Positions 48,404 to 54,690 of a stretch of DNA of 54,690 bases are shown piece after piece (position 1 is the stretch's first letter; the number at the start of each line of letters is the position of its first letter). Both the position numbers and the translations under genes were made by a program. The stretch spans positions 1 through 54,690 of the forward strand of contig JAUYJO010000078.1 in the NCBI GenBank assembly GCA_030700315.1, given 5' to 3'. The notes under the pieces are model-generated. The model had not been told where the DNA came from. It saw only the letters and a program-made list of their open reading frames with translations, and searched no databases. This DNA comes from Gallionella sp. (lineage in GTDB: Bacteria > Pseudomonadota > Gammaproteobacteria > Burkholderiales > Gallionellaceae).

Positions 48404-49603
48404 ATGATCCGTCCATCCCGATTTTTCAAAAGCGGCGCGCTGGCGTTGCTCGCGCTCCTTTTTGCCCTGCCCGCGCAGGCCGCCTACAACGACAACAATG
48501 ATGGCACCGTCACAGACACGGTCACCGGCCTGATGTGGGACAAGTGCTCCTGGGGGCAGAGCAACAATGTGACCTGCGCCGGCGGCGCGGCCAGCACCCA
48601 TACCTGGACACAGGCGCTGGGCGTGGCGGTCAGCGCCAATAGCGCGAGCTACAAAGGCCACAACGACTGGCGCCTGCCCAACAGGAACGAGCTGGAATCG
48701 CTGGTGAAGATCGACGTGAGCGATCCGGCCATCGATGCCACGGCCTTTCCGAATACGGTATCGGATTGGTACTGGACTTCGACCAACTATGCGCCTGATC
48801 CGACCGCCGCCTGGCTTGTCTATTTCTACGATGGCTACCCCGACGCCAACGGTAAGACCTTCTACGGTTATGTTCGGCTTGTGCGTAGCGGACAGTCTTT
48901 TGACTCTTTTGATGCGCAACCGGATTTCACCCCGGACGCGTTCAGCTTCATCGCCCAGACTGGCGTGGCGCTCTCCAGCGTGGCGACCTCCAACACCATC
49001 ACCGTCGCGGGCATCAACAGCGCGGCGAACATCAGCATCGTCGGCGGAACTTACTCGATCAACGGCGGGTGCTACACCAGCACGCCCGGCACGGTGAGCA
49101 ACGGCGACGAGGTGACGGTGCGGCAAACCTCCTCCGCCAGCTACAACACGCTCACTACCGCCACCCTGACCATCGGCTGGATTGAAGGGTCGTTCCATTT
49201 CGTCACGCTCAATCTCGCGGTCAGCAGCATCGTCGTCGATCCGGTCGCGCCAGCGACCCTTTACGCCGGCATCGACGGTGCGGGCGTGTACAAAAGCACC
49301 GACGGCAGCGCGAGCTGGAGCGCCGCAAGCACCCAGCCGACCAACACGCGCGTCAAGGCACTGGTCATCAAGCCGGGTGACAGCGCCGCGCTGTTCGCCG
49401 CCACCTACGGCGGCGGCGTGTTCAAGAGCAGCGACAGCGGCGTGAACTGGAGCGCCTGCGCCACCCAGCCGGCCAACCTGAACCTGCTTTCCCTGACGAT
49501 GGATGCCGCAGGCAAGCTCTACGCAGGCAGCGAGGCGGGGGTGTTCGTCAGCAGCGACGGCTGCGCGAGTTGGGCGGCGATGAACGCCGGATTGCCGCTC
49601 TGA
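48404..49603 (+). CDS. DUF1566/C-type-lectin-like protein C with Ig-like and beta-propeller tail
   Basis: 399 aa from ATG 48404. Signal peptide 1-27 (ALLALLFALPAQA), DUF1566 fold about 30-165 (DGTVTDTVTGLMWDKCSW, WRLPNRNELESLV) including the 126-bp variable segment (YVRLVRSGQSFDSFDAQ follows), one Ig-like repeat about 185-265, and a YCF48/BNR-like repeat region about 275-399 with LYAGIDGAGVYKSTDGSASW and VFKSSDSGVNWS. It is 48 bp after gene B and probably co-transcribed. Exported; function unknown. Confidence 0.85.
   Translation: MIRPSRFFKSGALALLALLFALPAQAAYNDNNDGTVTDTVTGLMWDKCSWGQSNNVTCAGGAASTHTWTQALGVAVSANSASYKGHNDWRLPNRNELESLVKIDVSDPAIDATAFPNTVSDWYWTSTNYAPDPTAAWLVYFYDGYPDANGKTFYGYVRLVRSGQSFDSFDAQPDFTPDAFSFIAQTGVALSSVATSNTITVAGINSAANISIVGGTYSINGGCYTSTPGTVSNGDEVTVRQTSSASYNTLTTATLTIGWIEGSFHFVTLNLAVSSIVVDPVAPATLYAGIDGAGVYKSTDGSASWSAASTQPTNTRVKALVIKPGDSAALFAATYGGGVFKSSDSGVNWSACATQPANLNLLSLTMDAAGKLYAGSEAGVFVSSDGCASWAAMNAGLPL
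48770..48895 (+). other. DGR-like variable region C
   Basis: 126 bp, TACTGGACT to AGCGGACAG. See region B for the codon pattern. Confidence 0.72.
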
Positions 49604-49797
49604 CGGAAGCGTCGCGACACAGCCCGACGGGCTGCCGCATCCGCTAACCGGCGGATTGTAGCGATGCCATACAACCGGGACAATCCGCCGCTGTTTGCCG
49701 ACCCAAGCTTGAAATTCCTGGGGCAAGAAACCGAAAGAAACGAAGAGGAAATACCATGCGACACGCAGCGAGCAGCACAACGGCTCAGCCACATACG

Positions 49798-49919
49798 ACC
49801 GTCGGGGGCAAGCCCCCTCCAACGGGTTCGTGCCCCGCCGTAGGAGCGGGTTTACCCGCGATTGCAACCATCATCGGGGCTAACACGCCCATCGGGGCTA
49901 AAGCCCCTCCTACAAAACC
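49798..49919. repeat. REP-like palindromes in the leader of gene D
   Basis: Three units: ACCGTCGGGGGCAAGCCCCC; GTAGGAGCGGGTTTACCCGC; ATCGGGGCTAAAGCCCCTCC. All three can be read in frame from ATG 49756 (GGKPPPT, VGAGLPAIA, IGAKAPPT). Between gene C and the signal-peptide start of gene D. Confidence 0.7.
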
Positions 49920-49971
49920 GCATCACGCCACCTTCCATCACGCCACTCTCACGAACCACGGAGCCACAACC

Positions 49972-50772
49972 ATGACCCTGTTCCCGCGTGTTTTCCTATT
50001 CGCACTGTTGCTTGCCAGCGCTCCCGCTCACGCCGCCGGCCTGCCCGACACCGGCCAGGACACCTGCTACAACGACACCGCCGCCGATGGCGTGGCCGCG
50101 TCCCATGCCGCCAGCATCGCCCGCGACGCGGGCAGCCATCCGCGCCAGGACTGCCGCTACGGGCGCGATGCGGCGGCGGCTGCGGGGCAGCTCATCAAGA
50201 CCGGCGCAGGCGACAAGGGCTTCGATTACAGCAAGATCGCCAACGACGGCAGCACGCTCGCCGCCGGAGCCGCGCTCGGAACCGCCGCCACCGATTGGGC
50301 CTGCACCAAAGACAACATCACCGGACTGACCTGGGAGGTCAAGGTCAACGACAACGCTCACCTGCGCCATCAGGGGCATACCTACACCTGGTACAACAGC
50401 GACGGCGCCACCAACGGCGGCAATGCAGGCAGCACCGGCGCCAACACCTGCAATGCCACCCTGCCCGGCAACCTGTGCAACACCGAGGCGTTCGTCGCGG
50501 CGGTCAACGTCGCCGCGCTCTGCACCTACACCGACTGGCGCATACCATCGCCGCGCGAACTCCTCACTCTGGTGCATGCCGGCACGTCCCTTCCGAGCAT
50601 CGACACGACCTATTTCCCCAACACACTGTTCGCGTCGCCCTTCTGGTCGGGTTCGTCGTATATCCCGAATCCTATCAGCGCGGCGTACGTCTATTTCCAC
50701 AATGGCGGTACCAGCGCCGGCAATAAGACGAACGTCCTCTACGTGCGCTTGGTTCGTGGCGGGCAGTTTTAG
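49972..50772 (+). CDS. DUF1566/C-type-lectin-like secreted protein D
   Basis: 266 aa from ATG 49972 (signal peptide TLFPRVFLFALLLASAPAHA); an in-frame ATG at 49756 behind GAGGAAATACC is the alternative. Same N-terminal module as B (GQDTCYNDTAADGVAAS, HPRQDCRYGRDA). DUF1566 with WRIPSPRELLTLVHAG, then the 126-bp variable segment. The gene ends right after it (GGQF stop); the sequence beyond (GCTCTTTTGATC) matches the SFDSFD codons of copies C and E, so D was cut short by a change at TTTTAG. The avd-like gene follows after 23 bp. Confidence 0.82.
   Translation: MTLFPRVFLFALLLASAPAHAAGLPDTGQDTCYNDTAADGVAASHAASIARDAGSHPRQDCRYGRDAAAAAGQLIKTGAGDKGFDYSKIANDGSTLAAGAALGTAATDWACTKDNITGLTWEVKVNDNAHLRHQGHTYTWYNSDGATNGGNAGSTGANTCNATLPGNLCNTEAFVAAVNVAALCTYTDWRIPSPRELLTLVHAGTSLPSIDTTYFPNTLFASPFWSGSSYIPNPISAAYVYFHNGGTSAGNKTNVLYVRLVRGGQF
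50641..50766 (+). other. DGR-like variable region D
   Basis: 126 bp, TTCTGGTCGGG to GGCGGGCAG. Compared with A, 17 codons differ and 13 of them keep the third base. AAT and AAC codons occur at several positions (aat cct; cac aat; aat aag; aac gtc) as expected of a template with AAY codons. Confidence 0.72.
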
Positions 50773-51115
50773 GCTCTTTTGATCTTTTGACGACATGGCA
50801 CGCTACGACCACCTCCCTATCTGGAAAGACGCGGTCAGCCTGGCTGCGCTGCTGGAAGAGGCGGTGCGGCGTTTTCCCCGTTACCACAAATACGCGCTGA
50901 ACCGCCAGGCCTACGCGGTGTGCCGTGGCGTGGTGGTGGCCGTCGAAGAACTCGAATTGCTGGTGCAAATGGGCAAGGAAGCGAAAATTGTAGGAGGGGC
51001 TTCAGCCCCGACAGCAGCACCAATCGCGGCTAAAGCCGCTCCTACAGTGGGAGGTGATGGTTTTGCGGGCGGCGATGGTTTTGTAGGAGGGGGTTCACCC
51101 CCGATTCGCCATGCG

Positions 51116-51589
51116 TCACAACCAAACCGCGTCCCAATGGGAATACTCCCGGACGGAACCGGCCAAACCGGCGCGCACGGGATTGGCGACGATGTAGCGG
51201 GCGATATTCTGCAAATCTTCCCCGTCGCGGACGGCCCGGTCGTGGAATCCGGCCTGCCAGACCGTGATGCCAGGTGTGCGGCGGCTCCGGTTGAGGGCGC
51301 CGCCGCTCAAAGATTTGAAGCGCCCGAGCAGATCGGGGAGCGTGGCATGGTTGAGTTGCAGCAACCAATGCAAATGGTCGGGCATCAGCACGAAGGCCAA
51401 GGTTGCGCACAGCCCCGCTTCATCGCAGGCGCGCAGTTCCCGTATCGCCAACCTGGCCAGATGGAAATCGGCGAACAAGGGCAAACGATTTTGCGTCACC
51501 GTGGTGACGAGATAGCCGCGCCCGATTTCGGAGACGCGACCAACGCGCAGATTGCCGCCGTGGGGACGTGTTGTCATGCCGACAATCAT
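51116..51589 (-). CDS. REP-associated tyrosine transposase (RAYT, Y1_Tnp)
   Basis: 157 aa; Met5 (51577) is an alternative start. HUH motif HLH (H72, H74) in FVLMPDHLHWLLQL, and the catalytic tyrosine Y132 in IARYIVANPVRAGL. These single-strand transposases bind and move REP palindromes. REP copies of the GTAGGAGGGGGTTCACC type flank it on both sides. It overlaps, antisense, the open tail of the avd-like frame. It looks intact. Confidence 0.88.
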   Translation of the reverse strand: MIVGMTTRPHGGNLRVGRVSEIGRGYLVTTVTQNRLPLFADFHLARLAIRELRACDEAGLCATLAFVLMPDHLHWLLQLNHATLPDLLGRFKSLSGGALNRSRRTPGITVWQAGFHDRAVRDGEDLQNIARYIVANPVRAGLAGSVREYSHWDAVWL

Positions 51590-51733
51590 GCCAGAAATAC
51601 CGGCGCTGTTGTAGGAGGGGGTTCACCCCAGATTCGCGGCAAACAAAACATCGCGGGTAAACCCGCTCCTACAGTGGGTGGCGATGGTTCCGCGACCGGC
51701 GATGGTTTCCCGACCGGTGATGGTTCCGCGACC

Positions 51734-51868
51734 GGCCAGATGGAAATCGGCGAACAGGGGCAAACGATTTTGCGCCACCGTGGTGACGAGATAGCCGCGC
51801 CCGATTTCGGAGACGCGGCCAACGCGCAGATTGCCGCCGTGGGGATGTGTTGTCATGCCGACAATCAT
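51734..51868 (-). pseudogene. duplicated N-terminal fragment of the RAYT gene
   Basis: About 45 codons (MIVGMTTHPHGGNLRVGRVS ... QNRLPLFADFHLAG) nearly identical to the start of the intact RAYT (51455-51589), cut where tandem 18-bp repeats begin. It is part of a direct duplication with an offset of 279 bp. Confidence 0.8.
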
Positions 51869-52433
51869 GCCAGAAATACCGGCGCTGTTGTAGGAGGGGG
51901 TTCACCCCCGATTCGCGGCAAGCAAAACATCGCGGGTAAACCCGCTCCTACAGGGGGTGGCGATGGTTCCGCGACCGGTGATGGTTCCGCGACCGGCGAT
52001 GGTTTTTCGACCGGCGACGGTTTTGTAGGAGGGGGTTTACCCCCGATCAGCATGGCGGCCAACCCCGCCCCTACCATTCCGGCCTCACACCTGCCGCGCT
52101 TGATTGCGGCGCTGCGCCGGGCGGGGCGAGCCTACGTCATTGTGCGTGAAGAAGGTTATCTCAAACAGGGCCTCAAGCGCCGTGTTTTGTCTGAAATCGG
52201 CTGGCATGGCAACGAAAAAGGCTTCCTGTAGGAGCGGCTTTAGCCGCGAATGCTGCACCCGAGACATCGCCATGACAACAAAAAAACGCCTCCCCGCAGG
52301 AGCTGCTTCAGCCGCGAATGCGAACGCCGGATTATCGCGGCTGAAGCCGCTCCTACAAAAATGTTCCACGAATTTATCCCACGTTAAATCCAGATTTTCA
52401 TTCTTCAAGCCGCATCCCTATCAGGAGTCCGAC

Positions 52434-53669
52434 ATGCATCGTAAACCATACCTTATCGCCGCCCTGCTCGCCCTGCTGTCCGCCGCTTTCGAGGCGGGCG
52501 CCGCCTGCACCGCAGGCAACCCCAATGCCAGCGTGGCCGAATCCACGCCGACCAGCGCCTTCACCGACAACGGCAACGGCACGGTCACGCATAACCTGAC
52601 CGGCCTGACGTGGAAGCAGTGCGCGGAAGGGCTGTCCACCACCACGACCGCTTGCGACACAGGTTCCGCCACGGCCATGACCTGGAGCGCCGCCCTGAGT
52701 GCTGCCGCCACGTCCGGTCTCGACGGCGGCGGCTGGCGTCTGCCGAACAAAAAGGAACTCGAATCCCTCGTCAAGCGCTGCGGTTACACCCCGTCTATCA
52801 ACCAGACCCTGTTCCCGGCCACGCCTCCGATGCTCTTCTGGTCGAGCTCGACGTATGTCCCGAGTTCTCCGAGCGCGTGGGGCGTGGTTTTCGACGTCGG
52901 CGATTCCGGTGCCGACGGTAAGACCAATGGCGGCTACGTTCGCCTCGTGCGTGGCGGACAGTCTTTCGACTCTTTTGATTCCCAGACGGGTATCACCCCG
53001 GACGCCTTCAGCTTCACCGCGCAGACCGACGCGGCGCGCTCCGGCGTGGCGACCTCCAACACCATCACCGTGACGGGCATCAATAGCGCGGCGTACATCC
53101 GCATCGTCGGCGGGACTTATTCGATCAACGGCGGAGCCTATACCGCCGTGGCGGGCACGGTGAACAACAACGACACGGTGACCGTGCGGCAGACCTCGTC
53201 GGGCAGCTACAGCACGCTCACCACCGCCACCCTGACCATCGGCGGCGTGAACAGCGCGTTCCAGGTCGCCACGCTCAATCTCGCGGTCAGCAGCATCGTC
53301 GTCGATCCGGTCGCGCCAGCGATCCTTTACGCCGGTTTCGACGATGCCGGCGTGTACAAGAGCACCGACAGCGGTGCGAACTGGACGGCGGCCACCATCC
53401 AGCCCGCCAACACGCGCGTCATGGCGCTGGTCATCCAGCCCGGCGACAGCGCCAAGCTCTACGCCGCCACTTACGGCGGCGGCGCGTTCAAAAGCGCCGA
53501 CAGCGGCGCGAACTGGAGCGCCTGCGCCACCCAACCGGCCAACCTGAACCTGCTTTCCCTGACGATGGATGCCGCAGGCAAGCTCTACGCAGGCAGCGAG
53601 GCGGGGGTGTTCGTCAGCAGCGACGGCTGCACGAACTGGGCGGCGATAAACACCGGATTACCACTTTAA
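52434..53669 (+). CDS. DUF1566/C-type-lectin-like protein E with Ig-like and beta-propeller tail
   Basis: 411 aa from ATG 52434 (RBS CAGGAGT; the longer frame upstream crosses REPs and is rejected). Signal peptide 1-24, DUF1566 domain about 30-175 (DNGNGTVTHNLTGLTWKQC, WRLPNKKELESLVKRCGYT), variable segment 52836-52961, Ig-like repeat about 190-275, then BNR/YCF48-like repeats (LYAGFDDAGVYKSTDSGANW, AFKSADSGANWSACATQ). Full-length counterpart of copies A and C. Exported; ligand unknown. Confidence 0.85.
   Translation: MHRKPYLIAALLALLSAAFEAGAACTAGNPNASVAESTPTSAFTDNGNGTVTHNLTGLTWKQCAEGLSTTTTACDTGSATAMTWSAALSAAATSGLDGGGWRLPNKKELESLVKRCGYTPSINQTLFPATPPMLFWSSSTYVPSSPSAWGVVFDVGDSGADGKTNGGYVRLVRGGQSFDSFDSQTGITPDAFSFTAQTDAARSGVATSNTITVTGINSAAYIRIVGGTYSINGGAYTAVAGTVNNNDTVTVRQTSSGSYSTLTTATLTIGGVNSAFQVATLNLAVSSIVVDPVAPAILYAGFDDAGVYKSTDSGANWTAATIQPANTRVMALVIQPGDSAKLYAATYGGGAFKSADSGANWSACATQPANLNLLSLTMDAAGKLYAGSEAGVFVSSDGCTNWAAINTGLPL
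52836..52961 (+). other. DGR-like variable region E
   Basis: 126 bp, TTCTGGTCGAGCTC to GGCGGACAG. Its flanks match the others but its 3' flank differs slightly (TTCGCCTCGTGCGTGGCGG). Confidence 0.68.
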
Positions 53670-53676
53670 CGGGAAT

Positions 53677-54690
53677 ATGAAAATGACAACCCTGCGATTT
53701 CTTACGCTGTCCCTGCTCTTGTTCGGCACGTCCGCCCACGCCGTCGATTCCTGGGAGGGCTCCACCCCCTTCGCCACCGGCCTGGGCAACCGGGTCATTG
53801 GCGCACTGGCTGTCAGCCCCGACAGCATGACCGCCTACGCCGGAACCGGCAGCGGCACGGTGTTCAGGTATGTCTACTCCGATGCCGTACCCGATGCCTT
53901 CACCTTCACCGCACAGACCGGCGCGGCGTTGAATTCGGTAGCCACCTCCAACGCCATCACCGTGGCGGGCATCAACAGCGCGGCGAACATCGGCATCGCG
54001 GGCGGAACCTACTCGGTCAACGGCGGCGCTTATACCGCCGTGGCGGGCACGGTGAACAACGGCGACACCGTGACGCTGAAGCAGACTTCATCGGGCAGCT
54101 TCAGCACGCTCACCACCGCGACCTTGACCATCGGCGGCGTTGCCGGGGCGTTCGACGTCACCACGCTCGCGGCGGACACCACCCCCGACCCCTTCAGCTT
54201 CACCGCGCAGACCGGCGCGGCGTTGAATTCGGTAGCCACCTCCAACGCCATCACCGTCGCGGGCATCAACAGCGCGGCGAACATCAGCATCGCGGGCGGC
54301 ACTTACTCGGTCAACGGCGGGGGTTATACCGCCGTGGCCGGTACGGTGAACAACGGCGATGCGGTAGCCGTGCAACAAACATCCTCCGCCAGCCACAGCA
54401 CGCTCACCACCGCCACCTTGACCATCGGCAGCGTTGCCGGGGCGTTCAATGTCACGACGGTCGCCGCACCGGTTGTCGCTTCCCCGGTCCATGGTGTTTG
54501 CGGTGCCGCAAACGGTGTTGCCGCCAGCAGCGCGCCATCCGCCAACCGCTGCGCGACAGGCTCGTCCAGCGCAGTCGTCGGCTCCGGGCCGTGGACGTGG
54601 AGCTGCTACGGCAGCGACGGCGGCAGCAACGCAAGTTGCTCGACGCCACTCGCCCTGCTCAATCAAACCGTCAGCTTTGGCGCAGCACCC
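53677..54690 (+). CDS. secreted repeat-domain protein, runs off the window
   Basis: At least 338 codons from ATG 53677 (or 53683) with no stop before the window end. Signal peptide (MTTLRFLTLSLLLFGTSAHA), a short beta-propeller-like start (IGALAVSPDSMTAYAGTGSG), then two tandem Ig-like repeats of about 87 residues (FTFTAQTGAALNSVATSNAI ... and FSFTAQTGAALNSVATSNAI ...). These are the same module as in copies A, C and E. Then a VCGAANGVAASSAPSANRCA...GPWTWSCYGSDGG segment with paired cysteines, common in secreted repeat proteins. It follows gene E after 7 bp and is probably co-transcribed. Confidence 0.85.
   Translation, partial: MKMTTLRFLTLSLLLFGTSAHAVDSWEGSTPFATGLGNRVIGALAVSPDSMTAYAGTGSGTVFRYVYSDAVPDAFTFTAQTGAALNSVATSNAITVAGINSAANIGIAGGTYSVNGGAYTAVAGTVNNGDTVTLKQTSSGSFSTLTTATLTIGGVAGAFDVTTLAADTTPDPFSFTAQTGAALNSVATSNAITVAGINSAANISIAGGTYSVNGGGYTAVAGTVNNGDAVAVQQTSSASHSTLTTATLTIGSVAGAFNVTTVAAPVVASPVHGVCGAANGVAASSAPSANRCATGSSSAVVGSGPWTWSCYGSDGGSNASCSTPLALLNQTVSFGAAP

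Larger units (their letters stand above)
50796..52231 (+). pseudogene. Avd-like four-helix gene, shortened and extended through REP repeats
   Basis: The first about 65 codons (MARYDHLPIWKDAVSLAALL, EEAVRRFPRYHKYALN, RQAYAVCRGVVVAVEELELL, VQMGKEAK) resemble accessory variability determinant (Avd) proteins of DGRs. As I recall the family, segments are missing after HKYAL and after CRGVV. From about 50990 the frame runs for about 400 codons through REP repeats, the antisense of a RAYT gene and its partial copy (GGDGFVGGGSPPI, GDGSATGDGFPTG). This part is unlikely to be a real protein. The last 45 codons (LPRLIAALRRAGRAYVIVRE) are unassigned. Position behind variable region D supports the DGR link. 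Confidence 0.6.
50990..52364. repeat. REP/BIME cluster with 18-bp tandem repeats and a duplicated block
   Basis: REP units such as GTAGGAGGGGGTTCACCCCC at about 51080, 51610, 51890 and 52026, with shorter inverse units (AACCCGCTCCTAC). Tandem 18-bp units of the type GGCGATGGTTCCGCGACC occur at 51684-51736 (three) and 51959-52022 (four, drifting). A block of about 250 bp at 51455-51710 is repeated at 51734-51990 (offset 279), with only scattered mismatches. Inverted pair of REPs at 52229-52364. REP copies beside a RAYT transposase fit the REPtron organisation. Confidence 0.8.

Noticed and set aside
48326-49867. 513-codon open frame antisense to DUF1566 gene C
   Set aside because: Antisense to a protein with signal peptide and repeats shared with three paralogues; its content is complementary to those repeats.
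51677-52030. 18-bp tandem repeats resembling a CRISPR array
   Set aside because: Units are contiguous with no spacers, 3-4 copies only, and no cas genes; they are tandem repeats next to REPs.

Overview
The window looks like a chromosome segment of a betaproteobacterium, most likely a Nitrosomonadales/Gallionellaceae-type organism. The evidence is its moderately high GC and housekeeping blocks typical of Betaproteobacteria: lpxH with a cyclophilin, an L,D-transpeptidase and a TPR protein; argB, a pyrimidine 5'-nucleotidase-like HAD gene and slmA; gltB-gltD-hemE. This taxonomic call is inference from gene content. No rRNA or tRNA was recognised.

Layout. 1-4005: envelope operon on the minus strand (TPR protein, L,D-transpeptidase, periplasmic cyclophilin, lpxH). 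4100-8330: scrambled accessory zone with pieces of a DISARM-like defence locus (DUF1998 helicase, SNF2 helicase, adenine methylase), a four-helix-bundle fragment, two intact toxin-antitoxin pairs, a broken antitoxin and integron attC-like sites. 8366-22473: SWIM-domain gene, then a long type I restriction-modification operon (RHH protein, hsdM, hsdS, GHKL ATPase/PD-(D/E)XK nuclease fusion, membrane SH3 protein, AlbA_2/RecG-like protein, hsdR). hsdM and hsdR carry dispersed palindromic repeats in frame. 22669-27049: trpG, then a partner-switching cluster (STAS, metallo-beta-lactamase fold, CHASE2-SpoIIE phosphatase). 27291-29997: rnfB with an rnfA remnant, a DUF4160/DUF2442 pair and argB. 30306-33130: a dynamin-like GTPase with a C-terminal MIT_C-like domain, split by one frameshift and lying between argB and the HAD gene. 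33179-43127: HAD gene, slmA, DAHP synthase, hemE, gltD and gltB. 43254-54690: a mobile and repetitive zone with a frameshifted IS630-family transposase, two MITE-like families, a LuxR regulator, five DUF1566 paralogues or pieces with variable segments, a decayed avd, a REP-associated (RAYT) transposase among REP repeats, and a repeat-domain secreted protein running off the window.

The strongest signal is in the DUF1566 array. Five copies hold a segment of exactly 126 bp that differs mainly at the first two positions of NNY codons and is followed by a nearly invariant 3' flank. Next to one copy is an Avd-like four-helix gene. This is the footprint of a diversity-generating retroelement (DGR), but the reverse transcriptase and template repeat were not found here. 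The second notable signal is the type I R-M operon, whose three accessory genes are translationally or closely coupled between hsdS and hsdR and could form a composite defence locus. Palindromic repeats are very frequent here and in several cases have become protein-coding sequence.
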